Below, in pieces: positions 45,561 through 54,627 of a stretch of 64,000 nucleotides of DNA. The DNA lies in contig NZ_VOEI01000001.1 in NCBI RefSeq assembly GCF_007846095.1, forward strand, positions 372,001 to 436,000. The letters run 5' to 3'. The stretch's first letter is position 1. Every line of letters begins with the position of its first letter. Position numbers and translations under genes: made by a program. The DNA comes from Mucilaginibacter achroorhodeus (GTDB lineage: Bacteria > Bacteroidota > Bacteroidia > Sphingobacteriales > Sphingobacteriaceae). The notes beneath the pieces are model-generated. The model did no database searches. It was not told the DNA's origin and saw nothing but the letters and a program-made list of their open reading frames with translations.

Positions 45561-46673
45561 TTACTCAAATTGATTTAATATATCGTAACCGGCATCTTTC
45601 AGCAACTTCTGCTTTTTAAAGCTTTGCAAATCACTGGCAATCATCTCTTTCACCAATCCGTTAAGATCGTATTTAGGTTTCCAGTTCAATTGAGTTTGAG
45701 CCTTGGTTGGGTCGCCTATAAGCAATTCCACTTCTGTTGGCCTAAAGTACTTCGGATCTACCTCTATAATAATTTTACCGATTTCAATTTGATAGTGAGG
45801 ATTGTTGCAAGCTTCAACAACTCCTTTTTCGTTTGCACCCTCGCCGGTAAATTTCACCGTAATGCCCATTTCCAAAAAGGCAAGCCTAACAAAATCCCTT
45901 ACAGTGGTTGTTACACCTGTGGCAATAACAAAATCCTCGGGCTTCTCTTGCTGTAAAATCAGATACATTGCCTCTACGTAATCTTTGGCATGTCCCCAGT
46001 CGCGCCTTGCATCAAGATTTCCTAAAAATAGCTTGTCTTGTAAACCCATTGCTATTTTAGTAGCACCACGGGTAATTTTACGGGTAACAAAGGTTTCTCC
46101 CCTTAGTGGACTTTCATGGTTAAACAAAATTCCGTTGCAGGCAAACATACCATAAGCTTCACGGTAGTTTACAGTTATCCAATAAGCATAAAGCTTGGCA
46201 ACAGCGTATGGTGAGCGGGGGTAGAACGGTGTGGTTTCTGATTGAGGAACAGCTTGTACCAAGCCATAAAGTTCAGATGTAGATGCCTGATAAATTTTAG
46301 TTTTTTTAGTAAGACCTAAAATACGTATCGCCTCTAATAGCCTAAGTGTGCCAATTCCGTCTGCATTAGCCGTATATTCTGGTGTATCAAAACTAACTTT
46401 AACATGAGACATAGCACCAAGGTTATATATCTCATCAGGTTGTACCTGCTGTATGATACGAATAAGATTTGTCGAATCAGACAGGTCTCCGTAATGTAAA
46501 GTAAATCTTATGTTCTGTTCATGAGGATCTTGATACAGGCCATCAATACGCTCAGTATTAAATAAAGAGCTTCTTCTTTTTATTCCGTGAACGTGATAAC
46601 CTTTGTTAAGTAAAAGCTCAGCTAAATAAGCGCCGTCTTGGCCGGTTATTCCCGTAATTAGGGCAATCTTCAT
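45561..46673 (-). CDS. gmd: GDP-mannose 4,6-dehydratase
   Basis: Converts GDP-D-mannose to GDP-4-keto-6-deoxy-D-mannose. The 370 residues begin [19 protein letters not shown] and contain [19 protein letters not shown], the catalytic QASTSELYG and [10 protein letters not shown] (YxxxK), plus [20 protein letters not shown]. The length and motifs are those of Gmd. No GDP-fucose synthase (Fcl) or Rmd reductase is recognised in the window, so the final sugar (L-fucose, D-rhamnose or another) is open. It starts this left block of - strand genes after the divergent beta-helix gene; a TAGGTTTG -7-like match lies at 46779-46786. Confidence 0.94.
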   Translation of the reverse strand: MKIALITGITGQDGAYLAELLLNKGYHVHGIKRRSSLFNTERIDGLYQDPHEQNIRFTLHYGDLSDSTNLIRIIQQVQPDEIYNLGAMSHVKVSFDTPEYTANADGIGTLRLLEAIRILGLTKKTKIYQASTSELYGLVQAVPQSETTPFYPRSPYAVAKLYAYWITVNYREAYGMFACNGILFNHESPLRGETFVTRKITRGATKIAMGLQDKLFLGNLDARRDWGHAKDYVEAMYLILQQEKPEDFVIATGVTTTVRDFVRLAFLEMGITVKFTGEGANEKGVVEACNNPHYQIEIGKIIIEVDPKYFRPTEVELLIGDPTKAQTQLNWKPKYDLNGLVKEMIASDLQSFKKQKLLKDAGYDILNQFE

Positions 46674-46824
46674 AGGGGTTTAAGTATTTGATCTTTTAAT
46701 TAATATTTCTTTGAAGGAGTTGGATAACAAAATATGCGAGAACGCGTTTTGGTGTAAAATAAATCAATTAGGCGATTGCAAACCTAATGATTATTAATTA
46801 TATGTACCCCTTAAATTTTCAAAA

Positions 46825-48318
46825 ATGCTTATCAAACAAATTCGGGCTTTAACATTATCAATTTTGTGCCTGTATAGCGGTGCAGCGTTAGCCAATGGTT
46901 TTAAAAACAATACTCAGGATACTGTAACTGTAAACGTAAAAACAGCCGGCGCCAAAGGTGACGGAGCAACTGATGATTTTGATGCTATAAATAAGGTTTT
47001 AAAAACAAACCAGGGTCCGTTAAAAATGTATTTCCCCGCAGGAAGGTACCGCATTACCAGGACGCTGACAACTACTTATCCCGGTACTGTGTTTACTTTT
47101 GATAAAGGTGCAAGGTTGGTGATAGCCGGAAATTTGAACGGAGGAATTAAAATTGCCAATGACTATTGCGATGTTAGAAACGGCTATATTGAAGGCAATG
47201 GGCAAACCGCAGATAATGACCCTAACCATGGTTTTGGTGTGATGTTATTTGGCGCTTCGCATTGCAAAATTGTTAACACAACCTTCGATAAGGTAAGCGG
47301 CAACAACATTGCAGTATACCACAATAACACCCAGGGTAGTTCTTATAACTTAATAAAAAACAACACATTGATCAATCCTGCATATAGCAGGTTGAAAAAC
47401 ATTGACGCGGGAGGTATAATGCTTGGTTACTCGGGCGATAATTACTTTCACACTTACAATGTTGTAGAAGGGAATACAGTTGATGGAAATGGTGTTTTAG
47501 CGATAGGTGTGGGAATTATAGGGCATGGTAAAAATAACACGTTTAAAAACAATGTTATAAAAAACTGCCTGCGCTATGGTATCATAGCTTACAACCATGT
47601 TTATACCACAATGACTCTCCAAAGTACTTCTATTTTGTATAATAAGGTAAGTAATATCGGGAATGTAAACAGCTCCGAACCCTGGGGAATGGGTATTTAT
47701 TTGATGCAATCACATTATTCAAAGGTCATCGGCAACACGGTAAGTAATACTTTGCTCAATACCGATAATAGTAACATTTTGCCTCCCGGCGCTATATCAT
47801 TAAATGGATGTATCAGTTCTTTGGTAAAAGACAATAGCATACTCAACTCGCAAAAATTTGGAATTGCAATAAGCCAAAGTTATAACACTAATATAACCAA
47901 CAACATTATTGATGGGGTTAAAAAGTCTGGTTTGTATATTCTAAACACCAGTTTTAACAGTATTACAGGCAACACCATCAAAAATATTGGTGAGTATGCC
48001 GTGTTGGGTGCTTTTTACTACACCGGGCTGCCCGCTTTTAACTATTTTAATGTTGAAAAGTACAAGCGCATAGTTACAGGAGACAGTATCACTATAAGCA
48101 ACAATAAGTTTTATTGCAATTCTGATAAAGTGTTTAATATCCAGGGAGATAATGCAGATCCGACTAAAAATAATCCGGGTACGCTTTTCAGGAACAGCAC
48201 AATAACAAATAACACCTTTTACAGGCCTTCAAGTTCACAGGATTTTATGATCCTGAATAAATTTGATAAAAACACCATTAATACTAAGGGAAACCGCTTT
48301 TTATTAAAAGCTAATTAG
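46825..48318 (+). CDS. Secreted right-handed parallel beta-helix protein (pectate lyase-like)
   Basis: A 497-residue exported protein with a signal peptide (residues 1-23, ending SGAALA). It starts with the Pectate_lyase_3-type segment VNVKTAGAKGDGATDDFDAI followed by MYFPAGRYRITRTL, then beta-helix coils with recurrent N-x-I/V patterns (NNIAVYHNNTQG, YNLIKNNTLINP, NVVEGNTVDGNG, NTFKNNVIKNC). Such proteins are polysaccharide lyases, hydrolases or epimerases. It is the only + strand gene within the polysaccharide locus; its stop overlaps the convergent glycosyltransferase stop (TTAG). Acting on the polymer made by the locus is an attractive inference. The catalytic residues are not identified. 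Confidence 0.82.
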   Translation: MLIKQIRALTLSILCLYSGAALANGFKNNTQDTVTVNVKTAGAKGDGATDDFDAINKVLKTNQGPLKMYFPAGRYRITRTLTTTYPGTVFTFDKGARLVIAGNLNGGIKIANDYCDVRNGYIEGNGQTADNDPNHGFGVMLFGASHCKIVNTTFDKVSGNNIAVYHNNTQGSSYNLIKNNTLINPAYSRLKNIDAGGIMLGYSGDNYFHTYNVVEGNTVDGNGVLAIGVGIIGHGKNNTFKNNVIKNCLRYGIIAYNHVYTTMTLQSTSILYNKVSNIGNVNSSEPWGMGIYLMQSHYSKVIGNTVSNTLLNTDNSNILPPGAISLNGCISSLVKDNSILNSQKFGIAISQSYNTNITNNIIDGVKKSGLYILNTSFNSITGNTIKNIGEYAVLGAFYYTGLPAFNYFNVEKYKRIVTGDSITISNNKFYCNSDKVFNIQGDNADPTKNNPGTLFRNSTITNNTFYRPSSSQDFMILNKFDKNTINTKGNRFLLKAN

Positions 48319-49400
48319 TTTTCAATATCAAAGATCTGATTTAAAACTTGCTTATGCACCAGGCGGGAAAACTTTGCATGGTATAAATGTTTGATCCTTT
48401 CAGAGAGTTCTTGCTTGTTTTCCAATTCAAAAAATTGGTTAATGGCCTGTGCCAAGGATGTAGCGCTATTGGGTTCACAATATAAAGGATAGTCACTGCC
48501 AAGCATTTCTTCGATAAATCCAACCTTTGTTGTAACAATTGGTAAACCTACGCTCATTGCTTCAAGTAATACCAGGGGAAAGCCCTCGTTATGAGATGGG
48601 CATATAAAAAGCTGTGCTTGTTTTAATCTTTCAAACTTAACGGCTCCATTGATGGCCTCATGAATTTGAACGTTTGATGTTTCTTTGGCTTTAGCTACGA
48701 TGCTGTTATAAAAATCAGGATCAGATATATTGCCGTAAGCATCAAGGCTAAACTGTGTTTGAGGAAGCAACTTCAGTGCATCAAGTAACTCCGCTAACCC
48801 CTTTTGAGGGATATAGTTTGAAATATTTATGAGCTTGTAAGGAGCAGTTTTAAGGCCATAGACCGGTGTATCAACTTCGTATTCAATTGTATTATATATA
48901 ACGCTTTTTTTGGCATCCGCAACCGGAAAAACTGACATTTGACCGCGAGCTAAAAGCAAAAATTTATCAGTGTTTTTTGATACATAATCAAACAAGAGCT
49001 TGTTGATACGGCTGCTGTAAAAAGAATTAAAATCACTCCTGTGAACGTGTAGGATCACCTTTGAGCTTTTAAATTTTCTTCGGAATAGAAAGATACTGAT
49101 GGCGTTTTTTAATATCCCAAATAGCGATTGGTACAGTATAGTGTAAAAAATGTCTATATGCGGACTGTGTGATACCTCGCGATTAAACTTTACGCATGAT
49201 CTTAAAAAGGTGAACATTTTTTGCACAGAAAATCTGTCATGAAATTTAAGATCACTAAACTCCTCAACTACAACAACATTAAACTTTTCCTTTAAAAATG
49301 TAAGATTAATTTGATTTGAAATACTTACGCCATGATTGGTTTTTGGAGGTAATTCGCCGAAAAAAATCAAAGTTTTGTTGTTGCCTGTTGTATCGATCAT
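48315..49400 (-). CDS. Glycosyltransferase family 4
   Basis: GT-B fold glycosyltransferase of 361 residues. The N-terminal half starts LIFFGELPPKTNHGVSISNQ; the C-terminal half carries the GT4 pattern LINISNYIPQKGLAELLDAL, a glycine-bearing turn, and FICPSHNEGFPLVLLEAMSV with the two-Glu EX7E-type motif, followed by GLPIVTTKVGFIEEML. It would add one sugar from a nucleotide donor at the cytoplasmic face. The start is 12 nt after the end of the next upstream gene. No family-specific hint of the donor. Confidence 0.87.
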   Translation of the reverse strand: MIDTTGNNKTLIFFGELPPKTNHGVSISNQINLTFLKEKFNVVVVEEFSDLKFHDRFSVQKMFTFLRSCVKFNREVSHSPHIDIFYTILYQSLFGILKNAISIFLFRRKFKSSKVILHVHRSDFNSFYSSRINKLLFDYVSKNTDKFLLLARGQMSVFPVADAKKSVIYNTIEYEVDTPVYGLKTAPYKLINISNYIPQKGLAELLDALKLLPQTQFSLDAYGNISDPDFYNSIVAKAKETSNVQIHEAINGAVKFERLKQAQLFICPSHNEGFPLVLLEAMSVGLPIVTTKVGFIEEMLGSDYPLYCEPNSATSLAQAINQFFELENKQELSERIKHLYHAKFSRLVHKQVLNQIFDIEN

Positions 49401-49412
49401 GAAAGATTAAAT

Positions 49413-50537
49413 TTAAACCACCGAGTTTATAATTTGAAGCTGCGCGTACGGGTTGTAATATTTATCGATAACTGCGTAACAATTTTTTTTGATTTCACTT
49501 TTATCGTAATTGCTAAACCAACGGTTCAATGTCTCTACCAAACTATTCACGGGGTTATCCAGATCAAAAAAATCGCCTGTAACACCCGGCACAATGCATT
49601 CATGCTCAGGCCCCTGTTTGTCAAAATTATTATGCGTTATTACGGGTATGCCATAGGTCATGGCGTGTATTGCAGTGAGGCCCACTTCTCCGGGAGATAC
49701 GATAACATCTGTTTGCGACAGCAGGTTGAATATTTCCTCCTCCATGTAACTTGGCCCGTGAAAATAAAAGCGATCACTTAAACCCAGTTTGGCCACCATT
49801 TCTTTAAGTTGAGGCAGAGTATCCCCATCGCCAATAATGATAACGTTGCACGGAAAAGACTTTGCCGCATCAATCAAGATATCAAGTCGTTTTTGCTTTA
49901 AAACCCGCCCTATGTAACCTATCACCGGCAGGCTTTTATTCTCAAACTCAAAAATCCTGTCAACCTTTTGCTCTCTGATGGTTCGTTGCTTATCATAATC
50001 TAAAGAATTATAAACAACCGTTATCTCGGCTTCCTTAAAACCCTTATCGATCATTATATTCTTACCCCTATGGCCATATACAAGATACTCATTAGCAAGA
50101 TTGTAAAAAGTCGACCTTAAAAAGCCCATTATACCAGGCTCATTCTTCAAAAAGCCATGTGTCCAAAAAATGATTTTTTTACCACGCAGCCTCCACAATA
50201 TTGCAGCTATCCATGTAGATAAGTAGTAAACTGTACCAAGTAAGATTATGGTATCGTAGTTTTTTTCCTTTAAATGCTGTAACAAACCTTTTTGCCACAT
50301 AAATCTGTTAAAAAACCAAATATTTTTTAACTGAACCCACCTTACCCCGCCCTCACTTATCAGTTTATCTTTTAAGCTTACATCAGCCAGCTTAAGTGGG
50401 ATATTCATGTTTATGCCCGTTATTACAGTGTAATCATGCTGTGCTGCGGCAGAAAGCATATTATAAATTGGCTGCCTGTAAACTGGAAAACAGTTAGAAA
50501 TTATTGCTACTTTTTTATGATTGCTGTGTTTATCCAT
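49413..50537 (-). CDS. Glycosyltransferase family 4
   Basis: GT-B glycosyltransferase of 374 residues from the ATG at 50537 (MDKHSNHKKVAIISNCFPVY). A longer frame to a TTG at 50612 is possible but adds 25 unconserved residues. The donor-site part has PVIGYIGRVLKQKRLDILID, VIIIGDGDTLPQLKE and VIVSPGEVGLTAIHAMTYGI with the conserved Glu, then PVITHNNFDKQGPEHE. These are GT4 features. The role is one linkage of the repeat unit; donor unknown. It is the second of two adjacent GT4 genes with about 25 percent identity at most by eye, so they are not recent duplicates. Confidence 0.87.
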   Translation of the reverse strand: MDKHSNHKKVAIISNCFPVYRQPIYNMLSAAAQHDYTVITGINMNIPLKLADVSLKDKLISEGGVRWVQLKNIWFFNRFMWQKGLLQHLKEKNYDTIILLGTVYYLSTWIAAILWRLRGKKIIFWTHGFLKNEPGIMGFLRSTFYNLANEYLVYGHRGKNIMIDKGFKEAEITVVYNSLDYDKQRTIREQKVDRIFEFENKSLPVIGYIGRVLKQKRLDILIDAAKSFPCNVIIIGDGDTLPQLKEMVAKLGLSDRFYFHGPSYMEEEIFNLLSQTDVIVSPGEVGLTAIHAMTYGIPVITHNNFDKQGPEHECIVPGVTGDFFDLDNPVNSLVETLNRWFSNYDKSEIKKNCYAVIDKYYNPYAQLQIINSVV

Positions 50538-50634
50538 GTAAGCCGGCGATACGCTTTTTATTAAGTTATTATTATTTAAGTTTTTCCAATGCGCGTTATC
50601 AGGCACGCCCAAAAATTTTTAGTTCTACAGCAGC

Positions 50635-51573
50635 TTATTTTTTATCAAATACTCCCGCATTGTTACTAACATAATGTGCATTTACCGCAGTGATGGTAAT
50701 GTCATTTAAAGACTCATTTACATCAAATAAAGTAGAATCGTTAGGGCTTAAAACCGGCAAATGGTACGAGTAATACTTGGTTTTAACAACTTTAGTGCCT
50801 TGTAACCGGCACATTGCGTTGATCCAAACATCATCTGCTGTTGGTGCCAACTCTATAAAAAGGTCTTTGTTTAACGCATCACCACTTAAATGCCTTTTAT
50901 TGATCAAAACGCCACCTCCCGTACCAAAAAAAATATCATCGCGCGGTTTTGTTTCAGTAATAACCAAAGGCCACGATACATAGGGCTTCAATTTATCCAG
51001 GTCGTTCCACAACATTGTTTTACCAAATTGTGCTATCACACATTGCGGGTTTACGTCGGCATATTTCCGCATATCTTCTATCATGGTAGACCGATAAAAG
51101 ATATCGTCATCTATTAACACAATATCATGATCCGGATATTCGGTAAGGGCGTAATAATATTTTTTGTGCGACCGGAGGTCGTTTGGCATGATCCTGATCT
51201 CGAGCCCCCGTTCTTGTTGTGCTAACAAACTGGCCGGGAGCTGTTTCATATCAGAAAATTGATCTGCGGAAAGCCATAAAATAATTTTTTTAGGCGGTAG
51301 TGTTTGGCGTAAAATAGTTTCAATTACGATCCACAACCTATTGATCCTTTTAGGAAAGGATGTTAGAGAAACAATTACTCCGTTACTTTTCTCCGGATAA
51401 TTTTTTAAAGAATATTTTTTGTTGCCTTTTGTTAATTTAAAATAAACGGGAATAAAGTTGTTGGCAACTGTTCTGATTATAAACCTTAACGCCGAATAAA
51501 GCCTGATCTTTTTAAAAAACGGTACTTTGTTCGCTGTGGATGAATACAAATAATCAAGCAAATCAACCATCAT
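50635..51573 (-). CDS. Glycosyltransferase, GT-A fold with DDD motif
   Basis: A 312-residue protein with the pattern VIVSLTSFPKRINRLWIVIE, HKKYYYALTEYPDHDIVLID and the metal-binding DDD (IDDDIFY). PTADDVWINAMCRLQGTKVV follows, a likely acceptor/base region. I recognise it as a member of an under-described glycosyltransferase group seen in surface-polysaccharide loci, not of classic GT2. The ATG overlaps the stop of the upstream polymerase (ATGA), so translation is coupled. Donor and linkage unknown. Confidence 0.75.
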   Translation of the reverse strand: MMVDLLDYLYSSTANKVPFFKKIRLYSALRFIIRTVANNFIPVYFKLTKGNKKYSLKNYPEKSNGVIVSLTSFPKRINRLWIVIETILRQTLPPKKIILWLSADQFSDMKQLPASLLAQQERGLEIRIMPNDLRSHKKYYYALTEYPDHDIVLIDDDIFYRSTMIEDMRKYADVNPQCVIAQFGKTMLWNDLDKLKPYVSWPLVITETKPRDDIFFGTGGGVLINKRHLSGDALNKDLFIELAPTADDVWINAMCRLQGTKVVKTKYYSYHLPVLSPNDSTLFDVNESLNDITITAVNAHYVSNNAGVFDKK

Positions 51574-52862
51574 GAAGCTTTAAACGTTTTAATCCTTGTG
51601 AAATACCACAATGGCCCAACCCACATGATCATGTAAAATATACTCGATAGATAGGTGTTGTTAGCGAAAGTTAACAGGAGTATGTTTCCTACCGCAATGA
51701 AAATTATTTTAGATAGAAAGTCATTATGGATAATGGTATAACTCCAGCTTGCGCCGAAGCAATAGCCCAGAAAAAGCATAATAAAAGGAACCCCCACAAA
51801 TGTAAAATCAGATGCAAACCAAGTGTAGGCCGAATGCCAGTTTACTAAAGGGTCCACACCCTTCTCTCGTAGCCTGAACATGTAAGTATTGGGCCACACA
51901 TCTACATTGAAAATTTTGGCGAACTCTATGATAGCGGGGTTGTTGCCCATAAAAAAGGTTGACCGGTAATCCAGGTCAAACGCTAAACAAGTATGATAGT
52001 ATCCTTGTGTTAGGTATGATACCATGTACATGTAAGTATCATGCAAAGGTTGAGGAATAACTGCAAAAACAGGAGAATATTCGTTTACAGTAGCAAGGCC
52101 TAACTGAAATTGTGAGTAATCATTGAAAGTGGAATTATCACGTCTGTTACCCATAATGTAGGAGAAAACAGAAACACTTGTAACAAGCATTACGATTACT
52201 AAGAATATAAAGAAAACTTGTCTTTTCAAGTCAAATTTAACGGTAGATAATTTATAGATCACAGAGAAAACAAAGGTTGTTATCATAATGATAACACCGA
52301 AATTAGTACCTCTACCCAACCAAAAAAACATTTCGGCTGCCACAAAAAACAAGAAAAGAATCTTTTTTATTTTATTGAGCTTGCTCCAATGTGTGAATCC
52401 AACGATGAAGAACCCCTGATTTATTACAGCCGTAATAAAATAAAGAGACCAGCTAACCGTGTAGGGCCTTGTACTATCTAATGATAGCTGATACCCTAAG
52501 TGAGAATCATAGAGCCCTATAGAAAGGAAATAAAACATGCCTTTGATATCCAAGATCTGAAATCTTAATATATAGGCATATTTGATGAGTACTGTAACTG
52601 CGTAAAAGCCAAATAAAAAATTTAACTGTTTGGCCGTTAACGCCCTTAAGGATTTAGCCTTAAAACGCTTTTTTGCTATTTTTTTAAAGCCCTGCTTGTA
52701 TCCCACATACACCATTAATTGGCATAACATCGAAAAAAAGAAAAACGCAAGTAAATTATCTGTCTTCCAATCCATTGGCGCTGTATAAAAAATAAACAGC
52801 GTAAACAAATTAAAGCCTATTACAATGGATAATGGTAAATATCTAATATTAAATATTTTCAT
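51570..52862 (-). CDS. wzy: O-antigen/oligosaccharide repeat-unit polymerase (Wzy-like)
   Basis: Integral membrane protein of 430 residues with 10 or more predicted helices and a large periplasmic loop (about residues 235-350, including YSPVFAVIPQPLHDTYMYMV). It resembles O-antigen polymerases of the oligosaccharide repeat unit type, which are diverse and recognised mainly by topology and by context. It is the only protein of this kind in the locus and lies between glycosyltransferase and acetyltransferase genes. Wzy polymerases join lipid-linked units on the periplasmic face after Wzx flips them. The DNA is AT-rich, as typical for wzy. Confidence 0.8.
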   Translation of the reverse strand: MKIFNIRYLPLSIVIGFNLFTLFIFYTAPMDWKTDNLLAFFFFSMLCQLMVYVGYKQGFKKIAKKRFKAKSLRALTAKQLNFLFGFYAVTVLIKYAYILRFQILDIKGMFYFLSIGLYDSHLGYQLSLDSTRPYTVSWSLYFITAVINQGFFIVGFTHWSKLNKIKKILFLFFVAAEMFFWLGRGTNFGVIIMITTFVFSVIYKLSTVKFDLKRQVFFIFLVIVMLVTSVSVFSYIMGNRRDNSTFNDYSQFQLGLATVNEYSPVFAVIPQPLHDTYMYMVSYLTQGYYHTCLAFDLDYRSTFFMGNNPAIIEFAKIFNVDVWPNTYMFRLREKGVDPLVNWHSAYTWFASDFTFVGVPFIMLFLGYCFGASWSYTIIHNDFLSKIIFIAVGNILLLTFANNTYLSSIFYMIMWVGPLWYFTRIKTFKAS

Positions 52863-52917
52863 GCTATAACCTATTTGATATTTACCTGTAGAAAATCAAA
52901 CACAACACAATTTCTAC

Positions 52918-53478
52918 TCACTTTTCTATACTTATTCTATTTCTGATCAATTTAGACGGGTTCCCCCCAATTATACTATATTCAGGAAAATCCTTACTTA
53001 ACACACAACCGGCGCCAACTATCGACCCCTTTTTCACCGTACGACCCGGAGTAAATATTACCTGTCTTCCTATCCATACGTCATCCTCAATTACGGTAGG
53101 CATTTTTTTGCTATGACCTTGTTGTATCATCGGAATATCGGTACGGCTAAAATCGTGGTTGGCATCTAATATATAACATTGCGGCCCCATCATTACATCT
53201 CTTCCTATCGTAATTTGCCCGGATACAACGCAATCTATACCTATACCTGAGTTATCGCCAATACAAATATCCAACCCGCTGCCGAAAACTGCGCCATGCT
53301 CGATGTTTACATTTTTACCACACTCCTTAAAAATACGGCGACAACAGCTATACCTCAGTTTTTTGGCTAACTTACCAACAACAGGTGTTGTGCTTGCAGG
53401 CAAGTGCTTTAAAATAGCGTAGTATATGATTATACATAAAAACCGTGACGCCTCAATTTCTCTGCCTTTAATTTTCAT
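52918..53478 (-). CDS. Left-handed beta-helix acyltransferase (WcaF/NodL-like O-acetyltransferase)
   Basis: A 186-residue cytoplasmic transferase of hexapeptide-repeat type: NIEHGAVFGSGLDICIGDNS, GIDCVVSGQITIGRDVMMGP, then the catalytic-His region DANHDFSRTDIPMIQQG and IEDDVWIGRQVIFTPGRTVK, IVGAGCVLSKDFPEYSIIGG. It probably acetylates a sugar of the repeat unit using acetyl-CoA. The ATG at 53478 is preferred to an in-frame TTG two codons earlier. It overlaps the upstream glycosyltransferase by 11 nt. Confidence 0.85.
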   Translation of the reverse strand: MKIKGREIEASRFLCIIIYYAILKHLPASTTPVVGKLAKKLRYSCCRRIFKECGKNVNIEHGAVFGSGLDICIGDNSGIGIDCVVSGQITIGRDVMMGPQCYILDANHDFSRTDIPMIQQGHSKKMPTVIEDDVWIGRQVIFTPGRTVKKGSIVGAGCVLSKDFPEYSIIGGNPSKLIRNRISIEK

Positions 53479-54619
53479 TATCAATAACCTTATTTATTTC
53501 GGCAACAACATTTTCCAATTTAAATAAATTGATAACCTCTTCCCTATCAGAAAAATCAACTTTATTCTTAGTATTAATGGCTCTGCGCATTGCATTAGTG
53601 ATTTCCTCAACATTATGCCCGCATTGCAGTATCGATCCTATGTTTTTAAATATCTGATGTGAAGGACTATTGGTTCCTGTTTCTGATATTATAACTCTGT
53701 TTATGTTGATGTAGTTGGTTATTTTACTTGACAGGAATATGTCATCTTCAAGCTCTGCGTCTATATCCAATAAAGCAGTTGCTCTTTTGTAGAACGGTGT
53801 CAGGTCCTTTGCAAAAGGATGCACAACAATAGCTTTCCTTTCTTCAGCAGTAAAGTTGCTTAAAGCCTCTTCATTTAATTTAGTTCCAACAAACTCAATT
53901 ACTACATTAGGGTACTCTTTAAAAACATTTCTGAAAGCAGCTAAAATGTAATCTATCTTACGGGGGCCATATATTCCACCTGTATATAAAAACATATTAC
54001 TTTCGTCGCCTAATTCAGGATATTGTTGAACTTCACCAAAACTCGGATTATATATTACTCCTTTAATAATATTCTTTTTTGGCTTAAATGTAGTTGTCTG
54101 ATATTTCAACATTTTATGGTTCGCACTAAAAATGCCATCCACAGATCTAAAAAGATTTGCAGTAAGCTTTTTAATACTCCTGTAAAACATGTCGTTCTTT
54201 AACCAACCTACAGGTGGCGGGATAGCATCTACCGAATAAACAAAATGTCGGATACCAAGCTGCGAGGATATTATATTCCCTGCCATTGCAGCTGCATAAT
54301 GCCCGTAAGAAGCAAAGCTAAACACAAGGTCGTAGTCATTCAAATTACGGCGCCTAACCTCTGCTGCAGTTTTTTTTGCCCAAATTTTAGCTGATACATC
54401 AACTGCAAATAAGGTTAGCAGCAATTTTGATATTTTGCTATTTAAATGTGTAAGCCGCAGATCAATGATGTTCTTTACATCTGAAAGGTCTACACCCGGG
54501 TCATAGTCTGAAGTAATTACATCTATCGTATGATGTTTTGACAATCCGTAAATAAGTCGTTCAAACACTATTCCTGGTGCTGTACGGCCTACATTCATGG
54601 TAATGATCAAAATCTTCAT
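53468..54619 (-). CDS. Glycosyltransferase (GT4-like)
   Basis: A 383-residue GT-B type protein: N-terminal ILIITMNVGRTAPGIVFERL, central FVYSVDAIPPPVGWLKNDMF, and C-terminal NMFLYTGGIYGPRKIDYILA, VVIEFVGTKLNEEAL, ATALLDIDAELEDDIFLSSK. The layout is that of GT4 enzymes, but the EX7E motif is degenerate (DIDAELEDDIFLSSKI), so donor use is uncertain. It follows the reductase gene by 8 nt and overlaps the acetyltransferase gene. It adds a sugar in repeat-unit assembly by inference. Confidence 0.78.
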   Translation of the reverse strand: MKILIITMNVGRTAPGIVFERLIYGLSKHHTIDVITSDYDPGVDLSDVKNIIDLRLTHLNSKISKLLLTLFAVDVSAKIWAKKTAAEVRRRNLNDYDLVFSFASYGHYAAAMAGNIISSQLGIRHFVYSVDAIPPPVGWLKNDMFYRSIKKLTANLFRSVDGIFSANHKMLKYQTTTFKPKKNIIKGVIYNPSFGEVQQYPELGDESNMFLYTGGIYGPRKIDYILAAFRNVFKEYPNVVIEFVGTKLNEEALSNFTAEERKAIVVHPFAKDLTPFYKRATALLDIDAELEDDIFLSSKITNYININRVIISETGTNSPSHQIFKNIGSILQCGHNVEEITNAMRRAINTKNKVDFSDREEVINLFKLENVVAEINKVIDNEN

Positions 54620-54627
54620 CGTGATAA

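Noticed and set aside
50538..50612. 25-residue extension of a GT4 protein from a TTG codon
   Set aside because: The start is a rare codon, the segment is Asn-rich and unconserved in character, and the GT fold starts after the ATG at 50537.
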